Below are positions 30,411-37,534 of a stretch of DNA of 40,762 nt, in pieces (the first letter of the stretch is position 1; every line of letters begins with the position of its first letter). Below the pieces are notes generated by a model. The model did no database searches. It saw only the letters and a program-made list of their open reading frames with translations, and was not told the DNA's origin. The translations under genes were made by a program, and so were the position numbers. The stretch comes from a virus: positions 1 to 40,762 of IMG/VR virus record IMGVR_UViG_3300019458_000064; one strand, 5' to 3'.

Positions 30411-30438
30411 TTGAGTTCGGGACCTATTTGGCTATAGT
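30411..30438 (+). promoter_or_regulatory. Possible rightward sigma70 promoter
   Basis: TTGAGT (30411-30416), 16-base spacer, TATAGT (30433-30438), pointing to the genes before the large terminase. It lies in the gene-free stretch 30124-30475, after the decamer array. Confidence 0.45.
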
Positions 30439-30475
30439 ACCAAAAATCCGAAATACATTAACCACTTAGCCTCGT

Positions 30476-30796
30476 ATGATCTCCATGGTTGACAGCCAGG
30501 CACTCTACCACAGAACGAAGGAGGCAAGGTGGGCCAATACAGCTCACCACACACAACACAAGTCGCGATTCGCTACGCCGTTACGGACTAACAGACTACA
30601 CACTTCCACACACTCTACTGAGGTCACTGACTTGACCGAGCGTACCGGATGGACAGCTGACGAGTGGGTTGACGAACAGGCGGAGTTCTACACTAGCATC
30701 GCGGACTCCACCGCCGCGTATCTGCTCGACGGACCTGGGGGTGACGACGATGACGAACCGTCGGTGCTCCTCGTACCGCTGAAACATGCAGCCTGA
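30476..30796 (+). CDS. Hypothetical protein, start uncertain
   Basis: 106 residues if read from the ATG at 30476. The second half (LTERTGWTADEWVDEQAEFY, then LLDGPGGDDDDEP) looks genuine; the first half is low in hydrophobic residues and contains the dispersed MVDSQALYH segment, so it may be non-native. A TTG at 30632, 6 bases behind GAGGT, would give a 54-residue acidic protein and may be the true start. A separate 20-codon frame begins with GTG after GGAGG at 30529. Confidence 0.45.
   Translation: MISMVDSQALYHRTKEARWANTAHHTQHKSRFATPLRTNRLHTSTHSTEVTDLTERTGWTADEWVDEQAEFYTSIADSTAAYLLDGPGGDDDDEPSVLLVPLKHAA
30485..30511 (+). repeat. 27-bp dispersed inverted repeat, copy 2
   Basis: ATGGTTGACAGCC ... 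CTACCAC matches the opposite strand of 25115-25141 at 26 of 27 positions. Just before it (30456-30475) the opposite strand also carries GAGGCTAAGTGG, like the start cassettes of the leftward operon. Confidence 0.9.
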
Positions 30797-30815
30797 CAAG
30801 GCGTGACACATAGTG

Positions 30816-31028
30816 ATGCACATTCTGGAGCCGACGTTCCGCACATTGAAGGACGCCGGCTACACTGAGTGCAAGCATCCTAGACAGGAGATCCTGCTCA
30901 GCGTGCCGTACGGGTCCCAGGCCCTGCCCGGATTGCGGTGCATGGACTGCGGCGCCTTGAACCAGAAGGACGGGGGCTGGGCCCATGGCGTTCTCGACTA
31001 CCCCCGGAAATGGTTGCTGGTCCCATGA
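30816..31028 (+). CDS. Small zinc-ribbon-like hypothetical protein
   Basis: 70 residues from ATG (a GTG just before it would add one). Helical start (HILEPTFRTLKDAGYTECKH), then CMDCGALNQKDGGWAHG; the single C-x-x-C with the earlier Cys and His could bind zinc. No family recognised. Its stop overlaps the next ATG (ATGA). Confidence 0.6.
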   Translation: MHILEPTFRTLKDAGYTECKHPRQEILLSVPYGSQALPGLRCMDCGALNQKDGGWAHGVLDYPRKWLLVP

Positions 31029-31165
31029 CCTTCTTGCATCCGGAGTTCGCGATGGACACCTTGAAGACGCTAGGCCTGCTCCTCGTGGCTGGAATATGTC
31101 TCGGGGTGGCGCTGATCGCCCGGGACGTTCGAGATTGCTGCGGCTGTAATCGCCCCAAGCGATGA
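31025..31165 (+). CDS. Small membrane peptide with C-terminal CCGC
   Basis: 46 residues, ATG overlapping the previous stop. One membrane helix (LGLLLVAGICLGVALIA) followed by a cytoplasmic-looking RDVRDCCGCNRPKR tail with three Cys. Function unknown. Downstream lies a 15-bp perfect palindrome. Confidence 0.5.
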   Translation: MTFLHPEFAMDTLKTLGLLLVAGICLGVALIARDVRDCCGCNRPKR

Positions 31166-31177
31166 CACGTCGTGTCA
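31163..31177. promoter_or_regulatory. 15-bp palindromic operator-like site
   Basis: TGACACGTCGTGTCA is a perfect odd-centred palindrome made of two TGTCAC-type half sites, the same core as the decamer array. It lies between the membrane peptide and the terminase leader. Confidence 0.5.
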
Positions 31178-31220
31178 CGTCGTGCTGCACACCCCGTCAA
31201 CCCTGTAACCCCGTAGCTCA

Positions 31221-31238
31221 GGCCTCCGCTCGGAGGTT
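31221..31238 (+). promoter_or_regulatory. Hairpin covering a Shine-Dalgarno
   Basis: CCTCC (31223-31227) pairs with GGAGG (31232-31236) around a GCTC loop, extended by two G-U pairs. GGAGG is the ribosome site of the GTG at 31242, so this hairpin could limit translation of the gene before large terminase. Confidence 0.5.
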
Positions 31239-31241
31239 CGC

Positions 31242-31436
31242 GTGGACGAAGAGTACGACCGACCGGATCCCTGCCCGCACTGCACGGACCCCACGAATAC
31301 CGCCTCTAGCTACGCCCGCGGAGAAGCACACTGTCACCTGAGATCTCGCTCCAAATCCCGAGGTACTTCAAGCCGCGCTCGTATCAGTGGGAGTTCATTC
31401 GTGCGATGCGCGCCGGGGCGAAGCGCGCCGCGCTAG
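31242..31436 (+). CDS. Small CPHC-containing protein overlapping the terminase start
   Basis: 64 residues from a GTG with GGAGG 5 bases upstream. The first about 31 residues (EEYDRPDPCPHCTDPTNTAS, then HC) look like a small zinc-knuckle protein. From 31331 on it overlaps large terminase in another frame and becomes Arg/Ser-rich, the mark of an out-of-frame reading. It may be a leader gene coupled to terminase; a -1 shift would fuse it to terminase. Confidence 0.4.
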   Translation: MDEEYDRPDPCPHCTDPTNTASSYARGEAHCHLRSRSKSRGTSSRARISGSSFVRCAPGRSAPR

Positions 31437-32794
31437 TCTGGCATCGACGCGCCGGGAAGGACGACACCACGCTGAACTGGGTGATCGAGGCCATGCTGGA
31501 ACGCGCCGGCACCTACTACTACTTCCTGCCAACATACGCCCAAGCAAAGAAGGTCATCTGGGACGCGCAGCGGCAGCCCTCGGGGCAGCCGTTTCTCGAT
31601 CACTTCCCGACGGAGCTGATCGTCGCGAAGAACGAGACGGAAATGAGGATCACGCTGGCGCTGCCTAACGGGCGGCACAGCACCTTCCAATTGGTCGGCG
31701 CCGACAACATCGATTCGATCGTCGGCACGAACCCGGTCGGCGTTGTCTTTTCCGAGTACAGCCTCATCCCGCCATCGTCGTGGGACCTGGTCCGCCCGAT
31801 CCTGGCGGAGAACGGCGGCTGGGCCGTCTTCGTGTTCACCCCGCGCGGTCGGAACTGGGCGGCGGAGTTGTGGGCTCACGCCCGCAAGTCGCCCGAGTGG
31901 TTCACGAGCTTGAAGACGATCCGCGATACCCGGCGCGATTCGCCCGATGAAGACGGCAGTCCCGTGATTACCGACGAGGCCGTCCAGCAGGAGCGCGACG
32001 GCGGGCTGATGGAAGAGCTGGTGCAGCAGGAGTTCTTCTGCTCCTTCGAGGGCGCCATGCAGGGCTCCTACTACGGCGACCTGATCGAGCGAATGCGGAA
32101 AGAGGGCCGGATCACCGCTGTTCCGCTTGACCGCGACGTACTCGTCGACACCGCCTGGGACTTAGGCGTGGACGACGAGACGGTCATCGGATTCTTTCAG
32201 AACGTCACGGACCGCGTGCGCGGGCGCAAGATCATCACGCTCATCGACATCGAAGTCGGCGGCGGCGCCGGGCTCGAGCACTACTGGCGCTTGATGCAGT
32301 CAAAGCCCTACACCTATGGGCGCCACTACGGTCCCCACGACTTGAAGGTGCAGGAGTGGGGCTCCGGCAACACGCGACTTCAGTCCGCCGCGCGGATGGG
32401 GCTTCACTTCGAGGTGGTCCCGAAGATCTCGCTCCCGGACGGCATCAACGCCGTGCGCCGCATGCTGCCGCACCTCTGGGTCGACGAGGACGTCGCCAAC
32501 CGGAAGTACGGAAAGATGGCGACGTGGATCGACGCGATGACTGGCTACCGGCGCGAGTTCGACGAGAAGACGCAGACGTTCCGGCTCCAGCCACACCATG
32601 ACTGGACGTCGCACTACGCGGACATGACGCGCTATCGCGCGGTCCTCTACAGCAGCGCGAGCGGGCTGTTCGCGACGCGCGAGTCGCAGCGCCCCACGCA
32701 AGGCGACACGCACTGGAGCGTCTTCGACGAGCCACATAGCCCGGCCGGTAGGCCGCAACACTCGCACACGAGGTGGTCGGTCTTTGGCGACTAG
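31331..32794 (+). CDS. terL: Terminase large subunit
   Basis: 487 residues if started at CTG 31331, 7 bases after GGAG. The conserved N-terminus (LQIPRYFKPRSYQWEFIRAM) begins before the first ATG (31406) and no ATG, GTG or TTG lies in frame between the upstream stop (about 31308) and it. ATPase: Walker A-like VWHRRAGKDD, Walker B region VGVVFSEYSLIPPSSW. Nuclease: VLVDTAWDLGVDD with the metal-binding Asp residues, then HYGPHDLKVQEW. The C-terminal tail has two WSVFD/G motifs. It packages DNA through the portal and cuts it. The CTG start is inferred. Confidence 0.85.
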   Translation: MSPEISLQIPRYFKPRSYQWEFIRAMRAGAKRAALVWHRRAGKDDTTLNWVIEAMLERAGTYYYFLPTYAQAKKVIWDAQRQPSGQPFLDHFPTELIVAKNETEMRITLALPNGRHSTFQLVGADNIDSIVGTNPVGVVFSEYSLIPPSSWDLVRPILAENGGWAVFVFTPRGRNWAAELWAHARKSPEWFTSLKTIRDTRRDSPDEDGSPVITDEAVQQERDGGLMEELVQQEFFCSFEGAMQGSYYGDLIERMRKEGRITAVPLDRDVLVDTAWDLGVDDETVIGFFQNVTDRVRGRKIITLIDIEVGGGAGLEHYWRLMQSKPYTYGRHYGPHDLKVQEWGSGNTRLQSAARMGLHFEVVPKISLPDGINAVRRMLPHLWVDEDVANRKYGKMATWIDAMTGYRREFDEKTQTFRLQPHHDWTSHYADMTRYRAVLYSSASGLFATRESQRPTQGDTHWSVFDEPHSPAGRPQHSHTRWSVFGD

Positions 32795-33227
32795 CCGACT
32801 CGGCGGCGCTATCGACACGCTCTCACCGCGTGACGCGCTGGCGACGATCGCGTCGATGGGCAACCCTCGGGGACGCAACGGCGGCTACCTGAAGTCACCC
32901 CTCGCTGGTTCGATGGTTGGTCTCCGCCAGCTGAACCACGCGAACCTGCCGAAGAATGACTCGGTCGACCCATTAGGTGAAGACCCAGACGCGCAAGACG
33001 CCCTCGTGACGGTCCTGCCGACCGCGTCGATCATCGCGGTCACGGTCGCGGAATTGTCGGCGTTCGATCCCGGCGGTGGTGGTGGTGGTGACGGCGGCGG
33101 AGGCGACGGGGGTGGCGGAACGGGCAGCGGCGACGGGGGTGGCGGAACGGGCAGCGGTGGCGGTCCCTCCGGTGACGGCGGCGGCGGCGGCGCTGGTCCT
33201 GGTGGCGTGGGCGATGGTGCATTCTGA
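32784..33227 (+). CDS. Hypothetical protein with Gly-rich C-terminus
   Basis: 147 residues from a TTG behind GAGGTGG, overlapping the terminase end by 11 bases. The N-terminal about 90 residues are unrecognised (GGAIDTLSPRDALATIASMG). The last about 50 are almost only Gly with Asp, Ser and Thr in repeats such as GGDGGGGTGSG. A Gly-rich tail suggests a flexible structural or host-adhesive part. Repeat expansion in the DNA (CGGCGGNGGT type) is visible around 33070-33200. Confidence 0.6.
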   Translation: MATSRLGGAIDTLSPRDALATIASMGNPRGRNGGYLKSPLAGSMVGLRQLNHANLPKNDSVDPLGEDPDAQDALVTVLPTASIIAVTVAELSAFDPGGGGGGDGGGGDGGGGTGSGDGGGGTGSGGGPSGDGGGGGAGPGGVGDGAF

Positions 33228-33619
33228 TGATGAACTACGAGATCCGCCTCATGCACCTCGAACATATCCACGCTGAAGTGGGTCTCCCGGAGCCCTTTGT
33301 CTGGGTCCACCATGAAGGCTGGTTTGTCGCCGGGCTCATCGAGGGCTGGATTCAGGACGGGTTCTGCGCGGTCGATCACCTGATCGTACGGCCGACCGCG
33401 AAAAGGAAGTTCCATACGATGATGCAGATGTCCCGCGACGCGACGCGCGCGGTTCACGCGCGCGGTCTCGACGCCGTTATCAAGATCCGCACGAGTGACA
33501 AACGCTTCGATGCTCTGGAGTCTTGGGCCAAGCGGTGCGGCTACGGGCCATACGCCAGGACCGACGATTTTCAGTGGTACATCAACCGAAAGGACACCTC
33601 CTCCGATGGGCAAGTCTAA
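33227..33619 (+). CDS. GNAT-like fold protein
   Basis: 130 residues; starts at an ATG on the previous stop (TGATG), with a second ATG directly after. EIRLMHLEHIHAEVGLPEPF, then GFCAVDHLIVRPTAKRKFHT and WAKRCGYGPYARTDDFQWYI follow the strand-helix order of GNAT acyltransferases, but the RxxGxG acetyl-CoA loop is replaced by RPTAKRKF. It is probably a diverged, possibly inactive, relative. It overlaps the next gene by 14 bases. Confidence 0.55.
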   Translation: MMNYEIRLMHLEHIHAEVGLPEPFVWVHHEGWFVAGLIEGWIQDGFCAVDHLIVRPTAKRKFHTMMQMSRDATRAVHARGLDAVIKIRTSDKRFDALESWAKRCGYGPYARTDDFQWYINRKDTSSDGQV

Positions 33620-33824
33620 GCCGCCCGCTCCATCTGCTGTTCCGAAGCCGCCCGAGAATCCCGACGCCAACGAAGAGGCGAAGGCCGCAGCCGGAGCCGC
33701 TGCGACCAACGCGAAGCGACGGTCACTCGCGGCCCAGTCCGAGGGGAGCTTCGGCACCTCGAAGGCCGCGCTCGGCGCAGCCCCGACCAACGCACCGACT
33801 CTGAAGCCTACGCTCGGCGCGTAA
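33606..33824 (+). CDS. Small Ala/Pro-rich protein before portal
   Basis: 72 residues, disordered and Ala/Pro/Lys-rich (GKSKPPAPSAVPKPPENPDA, then AAATNAKRRSLAAQSEG). Small proteins of this type stand before the portal gene in many podoviruses; function unknown. The ATG is inside the previous gene's end. Confidence 0.6.
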   Translation: MGKSKPPAPSAVPKPPENPDANEEAKAAAGAAATNAKRRSLAAQSEGSFGTSKAALGAAPTNAPTLKPTLGA

Positions 33825-33831
33825 CGCCCAC

Positions 33832-35538
33832 GTGGCTGCGATCCTTTCGTCCGTCGACAAGACGGCGGAGTCGGCGCTCCAGCGGTGGGGCGACCTTGAG
33901 CAGGAGCAACGTCTCTGGCTCCCGCTCTGGCAGGAGCTTGCCGACTTCATTCAGCCGCGCAAAGGGAATATCTCCTTCAAGCGTAGCTCCGCCCAGCAGC
34001 AGACGGACCGGATGTTCGACTCGACCGCCGCGCACGCGAATGAGCTGCTCGCGGCCTCGATGCAGGGTTCACTGACGTCGAGCGCCTTCCGCTGGTTCGC
34101 GCTCCGCATCAAAGGCGTGGAAGTCGGGCGAGACAGCCAACTGGCGGCAGACCTCGACTGGTGCGGCGCCGATATGTACGACGCATACAATGCATCGAAT
34201 TTCTCGTCTGAAACACACGAGATCTACCTCGATACCCCCTGCTTCGGGACGTCGGCCATCGCGGTTGAGGAGAAGACGCCAGACCGCACCACGGGCCCGG
34301 GCGCGCTGCGCTTCACGGCGTTCCCGCCCGGCAGCTTCGCCATCGACGAGGATGACGAGGGCTACGTCGACACGTTCTACCGCAAATTTTCGTTGTCGGC
34401 CCGCGCTGCGGCGACGCAGTTCAAAGACCGGGTCGGCGCCCAAGTCAAGGCGGCACTGAAGCAGAACTCAAGCGAGAAGTTCGATTTCTTGCAGTGTGTG
34501 TACCCGCGCTCGGACGCGGCGCTTAACCTCGGGCGCGCGATGCCCTCGACAAAGTATCCCATCGCGCACGTCACGGTGGACGTGCAGGGACGGTGCACGG
34601 TCGCAGAGACGGGTTACCACGAGCAGGCGATTATGGTGCCCCGCTGGACGAAAACGTCCGGCGAAGTGTACGGCCGTGGGCCGGGGGTCATCGCGCTCCC
34701 CGATATCAAGACGCTGAACAAGGCCGTTGAGCTGAAGCTGAAGGCGTGGGCGAAGGTCGTCGACCCCCCGATGATGGTCCGCGACGAAGGGGTGATCGGC
34801 ACGGTGCAGTTCCGGTCGGCGGGCATTACGTACGTCCGCGACATGGACGCCATCAAGGCGCTGACCGATTTGGGCGGCAATCTGAACATCGCGGACATGG
34901 AAGAGGAGAAGGTCCGGGAGTCAATTCGCCGGATGTTCTACTCCGACCAGCTACAGATGGCGCAGGGCGGGCCACAGATGACCGCCTACGAGACTCAGGT
35001 CCGTTTCGAGCTAATGCAGCGTGTGCTGGGTCCGACGCTTGGCCGCATGAACGTCGAATGGTTGAACCCCTGCACGAACCGCGTGTTTTGGATTCGCCTC
35101 CGCGCTTCTGAGAAGAACAGCCCGTACCGGCGCATCCAGGAGTGGTGCACAAAGAACAACGTCGCGATGGACGTGGAGTACGAGGGGCCACTCGCCAAGG
35201 CGCAGCGACTCGCGGAGTCTACGGCGATGCAGCGGTACTTCCAGATCATCCTGCCGGTGACCGAGATCCAGCCCGAAGTGCTCGACAACGTCGATCTGGA
35301 CTTCGTCGCGCGCGAGCACGGATCGAGCGTCGGGACGCCTGCTAGGATGATGCGCCCGATGGAGGACGTGAAGAAGATGCGCGACGAGCGCGCGGCGCAG
35401 GCGCAGCAGAAGGCCGCGCAAGAGAAGGCGGAGTCGATGGCTAAGTCCGCGCAAGGTGTCGCCCCGCTAGTGAAGGCGCTGTCCGGCCGGACGGAAGGCA
35501 CGCTCCCGCAGGCGTCCAACATCCTTCAGGCCGGGTAA
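33832..35538 (+). CDS. Portal (head-to-tail connecting) protein
   Basis: 568 residues from a GTG. Matches the T7 gp8/BPP-1-type head-tail connector: ALQRWGDLEQEQRLWLPLWQ, then FDSTAAHANELLAASMQGSL near residue 60, GRGPGVIALPDIKTLNKAVE near residue 285, and a C-terminal Ala/Gln/Lys-rich coiled coil. It forms the dodecameric ring at the special vertex, binds terminase during packaging and later the tail. The ribosome site is weak; the gene begins 7 bases after the previous stop. Confidence 0.88.
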   Translation: MAAILSSVDKTAESALQRWGDLEQEQRLWLPLWQELADFIQPRKGNISFKRSSAQQQTDRMFDSTAAHANELLAASMQGSLTSSAFRWFALRIKGVEVGRDSQLAADLDWCGADMYDAYNASNFSSETHEIYLDTPCFGTSAIAVEEKTPDRTTGPGALRFTAFPPGSFAIDEDDEGYVDTFYRKFSLSARAAATQFKDRVGAQVKAALKQNSSEKFDFLQCVYPRSDAALNLGRAMPSTKYPIAHVTVDVQGRCTVAETGYHEQAIMVPRWTKTSGEVYGRGPGVIALPDIKTLNKAVELKLKAWAKVVDPPMMVRDEGVIGTVQFRSAGITYVRDMDAIKALTDLGGNLNIADMEEEKVRESIRRMFYSDQLQMAQGGPQMTAYETQVRFELMQRVLGPTLGRMNVEWLNPCTNRVFWIRLRASEKNSPYRRIQEWCTKNNVAMDVEYEGPLAKAQRLAESTAMQRYFQIILPVTEIQPEVLDNVDLDFVAREHGSSVGTPARMMRPMEDVKKMRDERAAQAQQKAAQEKAESMAKSAQGVAPLVKALSGRTEGTLPQASNILQAG

Positions 35539-35838
35539 ATGAGAAAACGCGCCGACCGGAGTCAGCTTGGTCTGACGGAGCAACACGGCGTCACGGGTGA
35601 AGTGCTGCTGACGCCCATCGAGAAGCTGGCTGAGGAGTACCGCCGCTGCTTCATCAGCGGCCCCGGCGCTGCGGTTCTTGACGATCTGAAGAAGCGGTTT
35701 GGGAATCGACGCAGTTTCGTGCCAGACTCCAATGCGACCGCATTTCACGAGGGGCAGCGAGACGTCTACCTGATGATCCTCAACTATATGGAACGCGACG
35801 AGAAGACAACCACCACGAACGAGGAGAGCAACGACTAA
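35539..35838 (+). CDS. Bbp19-like phage protein
   Basis: 99 residues starting directly after the portal stop. FISGPGAAVLDDLKKRFGNR followed by ATAFHEGQRDVYLMILNYME is the conserved core of the Bbp19 family, found next to the portal in BPP-1-like podoviruses. Its function is not known. Its stop overlaps the scaffold ATG (TAATG). Confidence 0.75.
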   Translation: MRKRADRSQLGLTEQHGVTGEVLLTPIEKLAEEYRRCFISGPGAAVLDDLKKRFGNRRSFVPDSNATAFHEGQRDVYLMILNYMERDEKTTTTNEESND

Positions 35839-36662
35839 TGGCAGACGACAAGGCACCAGCGGCCCCGGCAGGAGACGCGGGAGAACCGAAGGGCACCGAT
35901 CAGGGCAAGCCGATTACCGCCGCGTGGCGTGAGTCATTCGACGACCCGGACATCAAGGCAAGTCAGTCGCTCGACAAGTTCAAGGGCGCAAACGACAAGG
36001 AACTGCTAGGTCACGTCGCGAAGGCGTACGTGAACCTGGAGAAGATGCCTCGCGGTGTGACGCCTCCGAAAGAGGGCGCACCGAAGGAGGAGTGGGACAA
36101 GTTCTACAGTGCGCTCGGCCGGCCGGAGAAGCCGGAAGACTACAAGATCGAGTTGAAGGTGCCTGAGGGCATGCCGTGGAGTAAGATCGGCGAGTCGCTG
36201 ATGTTCAAGAAGGCGCACGAGCGGGGGCTGACGCGGTCACAGGCTGAGGGGTTGATGAACGACTACCTTGCGATGTCGGCCGAGGGGCTCCAGATCATGA
36301 AGCGGGCGCAGGCTCGGGATACCGAGGTTGCGTTTGACGAGATCCAGAAGGAGTGGGGCGGTATGACCGACCGGAACCTGGCCCTGGTCAACCGCTGCGT
36401 CCACGAGTTCGGCGGCGAGGAGTTCAAGGCGTACCTCGACGAGACCAACCTGGGCAACGATCCGCGCTTCTTGAAGTTCTGCCTGAAGATGGGCGCCCCG
36501 ATGGTCGAGACCAACCTCATCAAGGGCGAGGGCCTCGGGATGAAGTCGGCTGAAGCCAAGGCTGAGATCGACCGCCTCATGGCGTCGAAGGAATGGGCGG
36601 CAGGCGATAAGGCCACGATCAAGCGCATCAACGATCTGTACCCCATCGCTCACAGCGGCTAA
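35838..36662 (+). CDS. Scaffolding / capsid assembly protein
   Basis: 274 residues. Acidic, disordered start (DDKAPAAPAGDAGEPKGTD), helical middle with AVNLEKM-type repeats and LGRPEKPEDYKI, and a basic C-terminal helix (EIDRLMASKEWAAGDKATIK), which is the expected coat-binding end. PEKPEDY is typical of podovirus scaffolds. It guides capsid assembly and leaves before DNA entry. Located between Bbp19-like and capsid genes. Confidence 0.78.
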   Translation: MADDKAPAAPAGDAGEPKGTDQGKPITAAWRESFDDPDIKASQSLDKFKGANDKELLGHVAKAYVNLEKMPRGVTPPKEGAPKEEWDKFYSALGRPEKPEDYKIELKVPEGMPWSKIGESLMFKKAHERGLTRSQAEGLMNDYLAMSAEGLQIMKRAQARDTEVAFDEIQKEWGGMTDRNLALVNRCVHEFGGEEFKAYLDETNLGNDPRFLKFCLKMGAPMVETNLIKGEGLGMKSAEAKAEIDRLMASKEWAAGDKATIKRINDLYPIAHSG

Positions 36663-36674
36663 GGAGGCCGACTC

Positions 36675-36872
36675 ATGGAATACAACAAGAAGATGCGGTG
36701 CAGCGCCGTCGCGGCGACCACCGCCACACTGGTCCCCGCCACCGATGACAATCTCAAGGGCGACCTGTCGGACACGATCGTCAACGTCGTGGTGACGTTT
36801 ACCACGGCGCGCGACACGAACATGTTCGACGTGACTAACCGGAACTTCCAGGTTCGCATCAACAGGCTGTAA
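36675..36872 (+). CDS. Small beta-rich hypothetical protein
   Basis: 65 residues with AAGGAGG 8 bases before the ATG. Thr/Val-rich (CSAVAATTATLVPATDDNLK, then TIVNVVVTFTTARDTNMFDV). Could be a small capsid-associated protein given its place between scaffold and capsid. No family recognised. Confidence 0.6.
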   Translation: MEYNKKMRCSAVAATTATLVPATDDNLKGDLSDTIVNVVVTFTTARDTNMFDVTNRNFQVRINRL

Positions 36873-37097
36873 TTGGACATCGCGTTCTTCGTCCTGCTCT
36901 GGATTGCTTCGCCGCAAGGCGGGTTCTCCGAGATCTTCGGGGCGAAGGAAGACTGCATCGAGGCGCACAAGGCGGTCGTCGAGGCGTCGAACACCCTCTA
37001 CGCCAGCGAATGCATCGAGGTGCAGATGAAGTTCATCAAGTCCGTGAAACAGGAGTACCAGCGGCCGTCTGATATTCCCCCCTTGTGGCGCAGGTGA
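36873..37097 (+). CDS. Small secreted or membrane-anchored protein
   Basis: 74 residues from a TTG directly after the previous stop. Hydrophobic N-terminus (IAFFVLLWIASPQGG), then FSEIFGAKEDCIEAHKAVVE and ASECIEVQMK with two Cys. The layout resembles the protein at 13034. A signal sequence in a head-gene cluster is odd. No family recognised. Confidence 0.55.
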   Translation: MDIAFFVLLWIASPQGGFSEIFGAKEDCIEAHKAVVEASNTLYASECIEVQMKFIKSVKQEYQRPSDIPPLWRR

Positions 37098-37165
37098 AGA
37101 AGACACCGAAGCCGAAGAAGCCGAAGCCGCCGCGAACGCTTGCGACGCGGGGTGTTGGCTACTGA
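37094..37165 (+). CDS. Lys/Pro-rich micropeptide
   Basis: 23 residues from a GTG overlapping the previous stop (GTGA); KKTPKPKKPKPPRT makes up most of it. Its stop overlaps the next ATG (TGATG). It fills a gap exactly, so translation is likely; it could instead just keep ribosomes coupled. Basic and disordered, it could bind DNA. Confidence 0.45.
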   Translation: MKKTPKPKKPKPPRTLATRGVGY

Positions 37166-37395
37166 TGATCCGTCGCTACATCTACGACTCGCGGATGGGA
37201 TCCGTGGTCGAGTTGTCTCGGACGGTCCGCACCACTACGGCTCCCGGCGACCGCTACGCGGATGCCGAAGGCCATTGGAGACAGAAGCAAGACGACTCAT
37301 CGGGTCAGACGCTCCGCCATGCTGCGCTCGAACGCGCCGAGAGGCGCCAATTCGCGCATAGAAAGTATGGCGATGAAGGCCGCTGGGCCGAGTAA
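37165..37395 (+). CDS. Hypothetical protein
   Basis: 76 residues, basic (RRYIYDSRMGSVVELSRTVR, then LERAERRQFAHRKYGDEGRW). The short YDSRMGSVVEL start resembles small phage proteins found near capsid genes. No function known. Confidence 0.6.
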   Translation: MIRRYIYDSRMGSVVELSRTVRTTTAPGDRYADAEGHWRQKQDDSSGQTLRHAALERAERRQFAHRKYGDEGRWAE

Positions 37396-37471
37396 CACCG
37401 TTCGCGTTTCACCTTGGTTCATGTCCCGTGAACAACGACAAGACCTGAACACGCTAGCCGCGACAGGCTAG
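37373..37471 (+). CDS. Very small hypothetical protein
   Basis: 32 residues from an ATG inside the previous gene (VRVSPWFMSREQRQDLNTLA). The sequence looks protein-like but the ribosome site is weak (GAAAG). Listed with low confidence. The 63 bases that follow lead to the capsid gene. Confidence 0.35.
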   Translation: MKAAGPSNTVRVSPWFMSREQRQDLNTLAATG

Positions 37472-37534
37472 GCAGGGTCCGCAAGGGCAACCCTCCGACC
37501 GCAGTGAAAATCCAACTTCCCAGGAGGGAATTTC

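Noticed and set aside
32885-33790. 301-codon minus-strand frame opposite Gly-rich and GNAT-like genes
   Set aside because: Pro-rich run is the complement of the Gly repeat; no independent support.
36237-37106. 289-codon minus-strand frame opposite scaffold and small genes
   Set aside because: Antisense shadow crossing several real genes.
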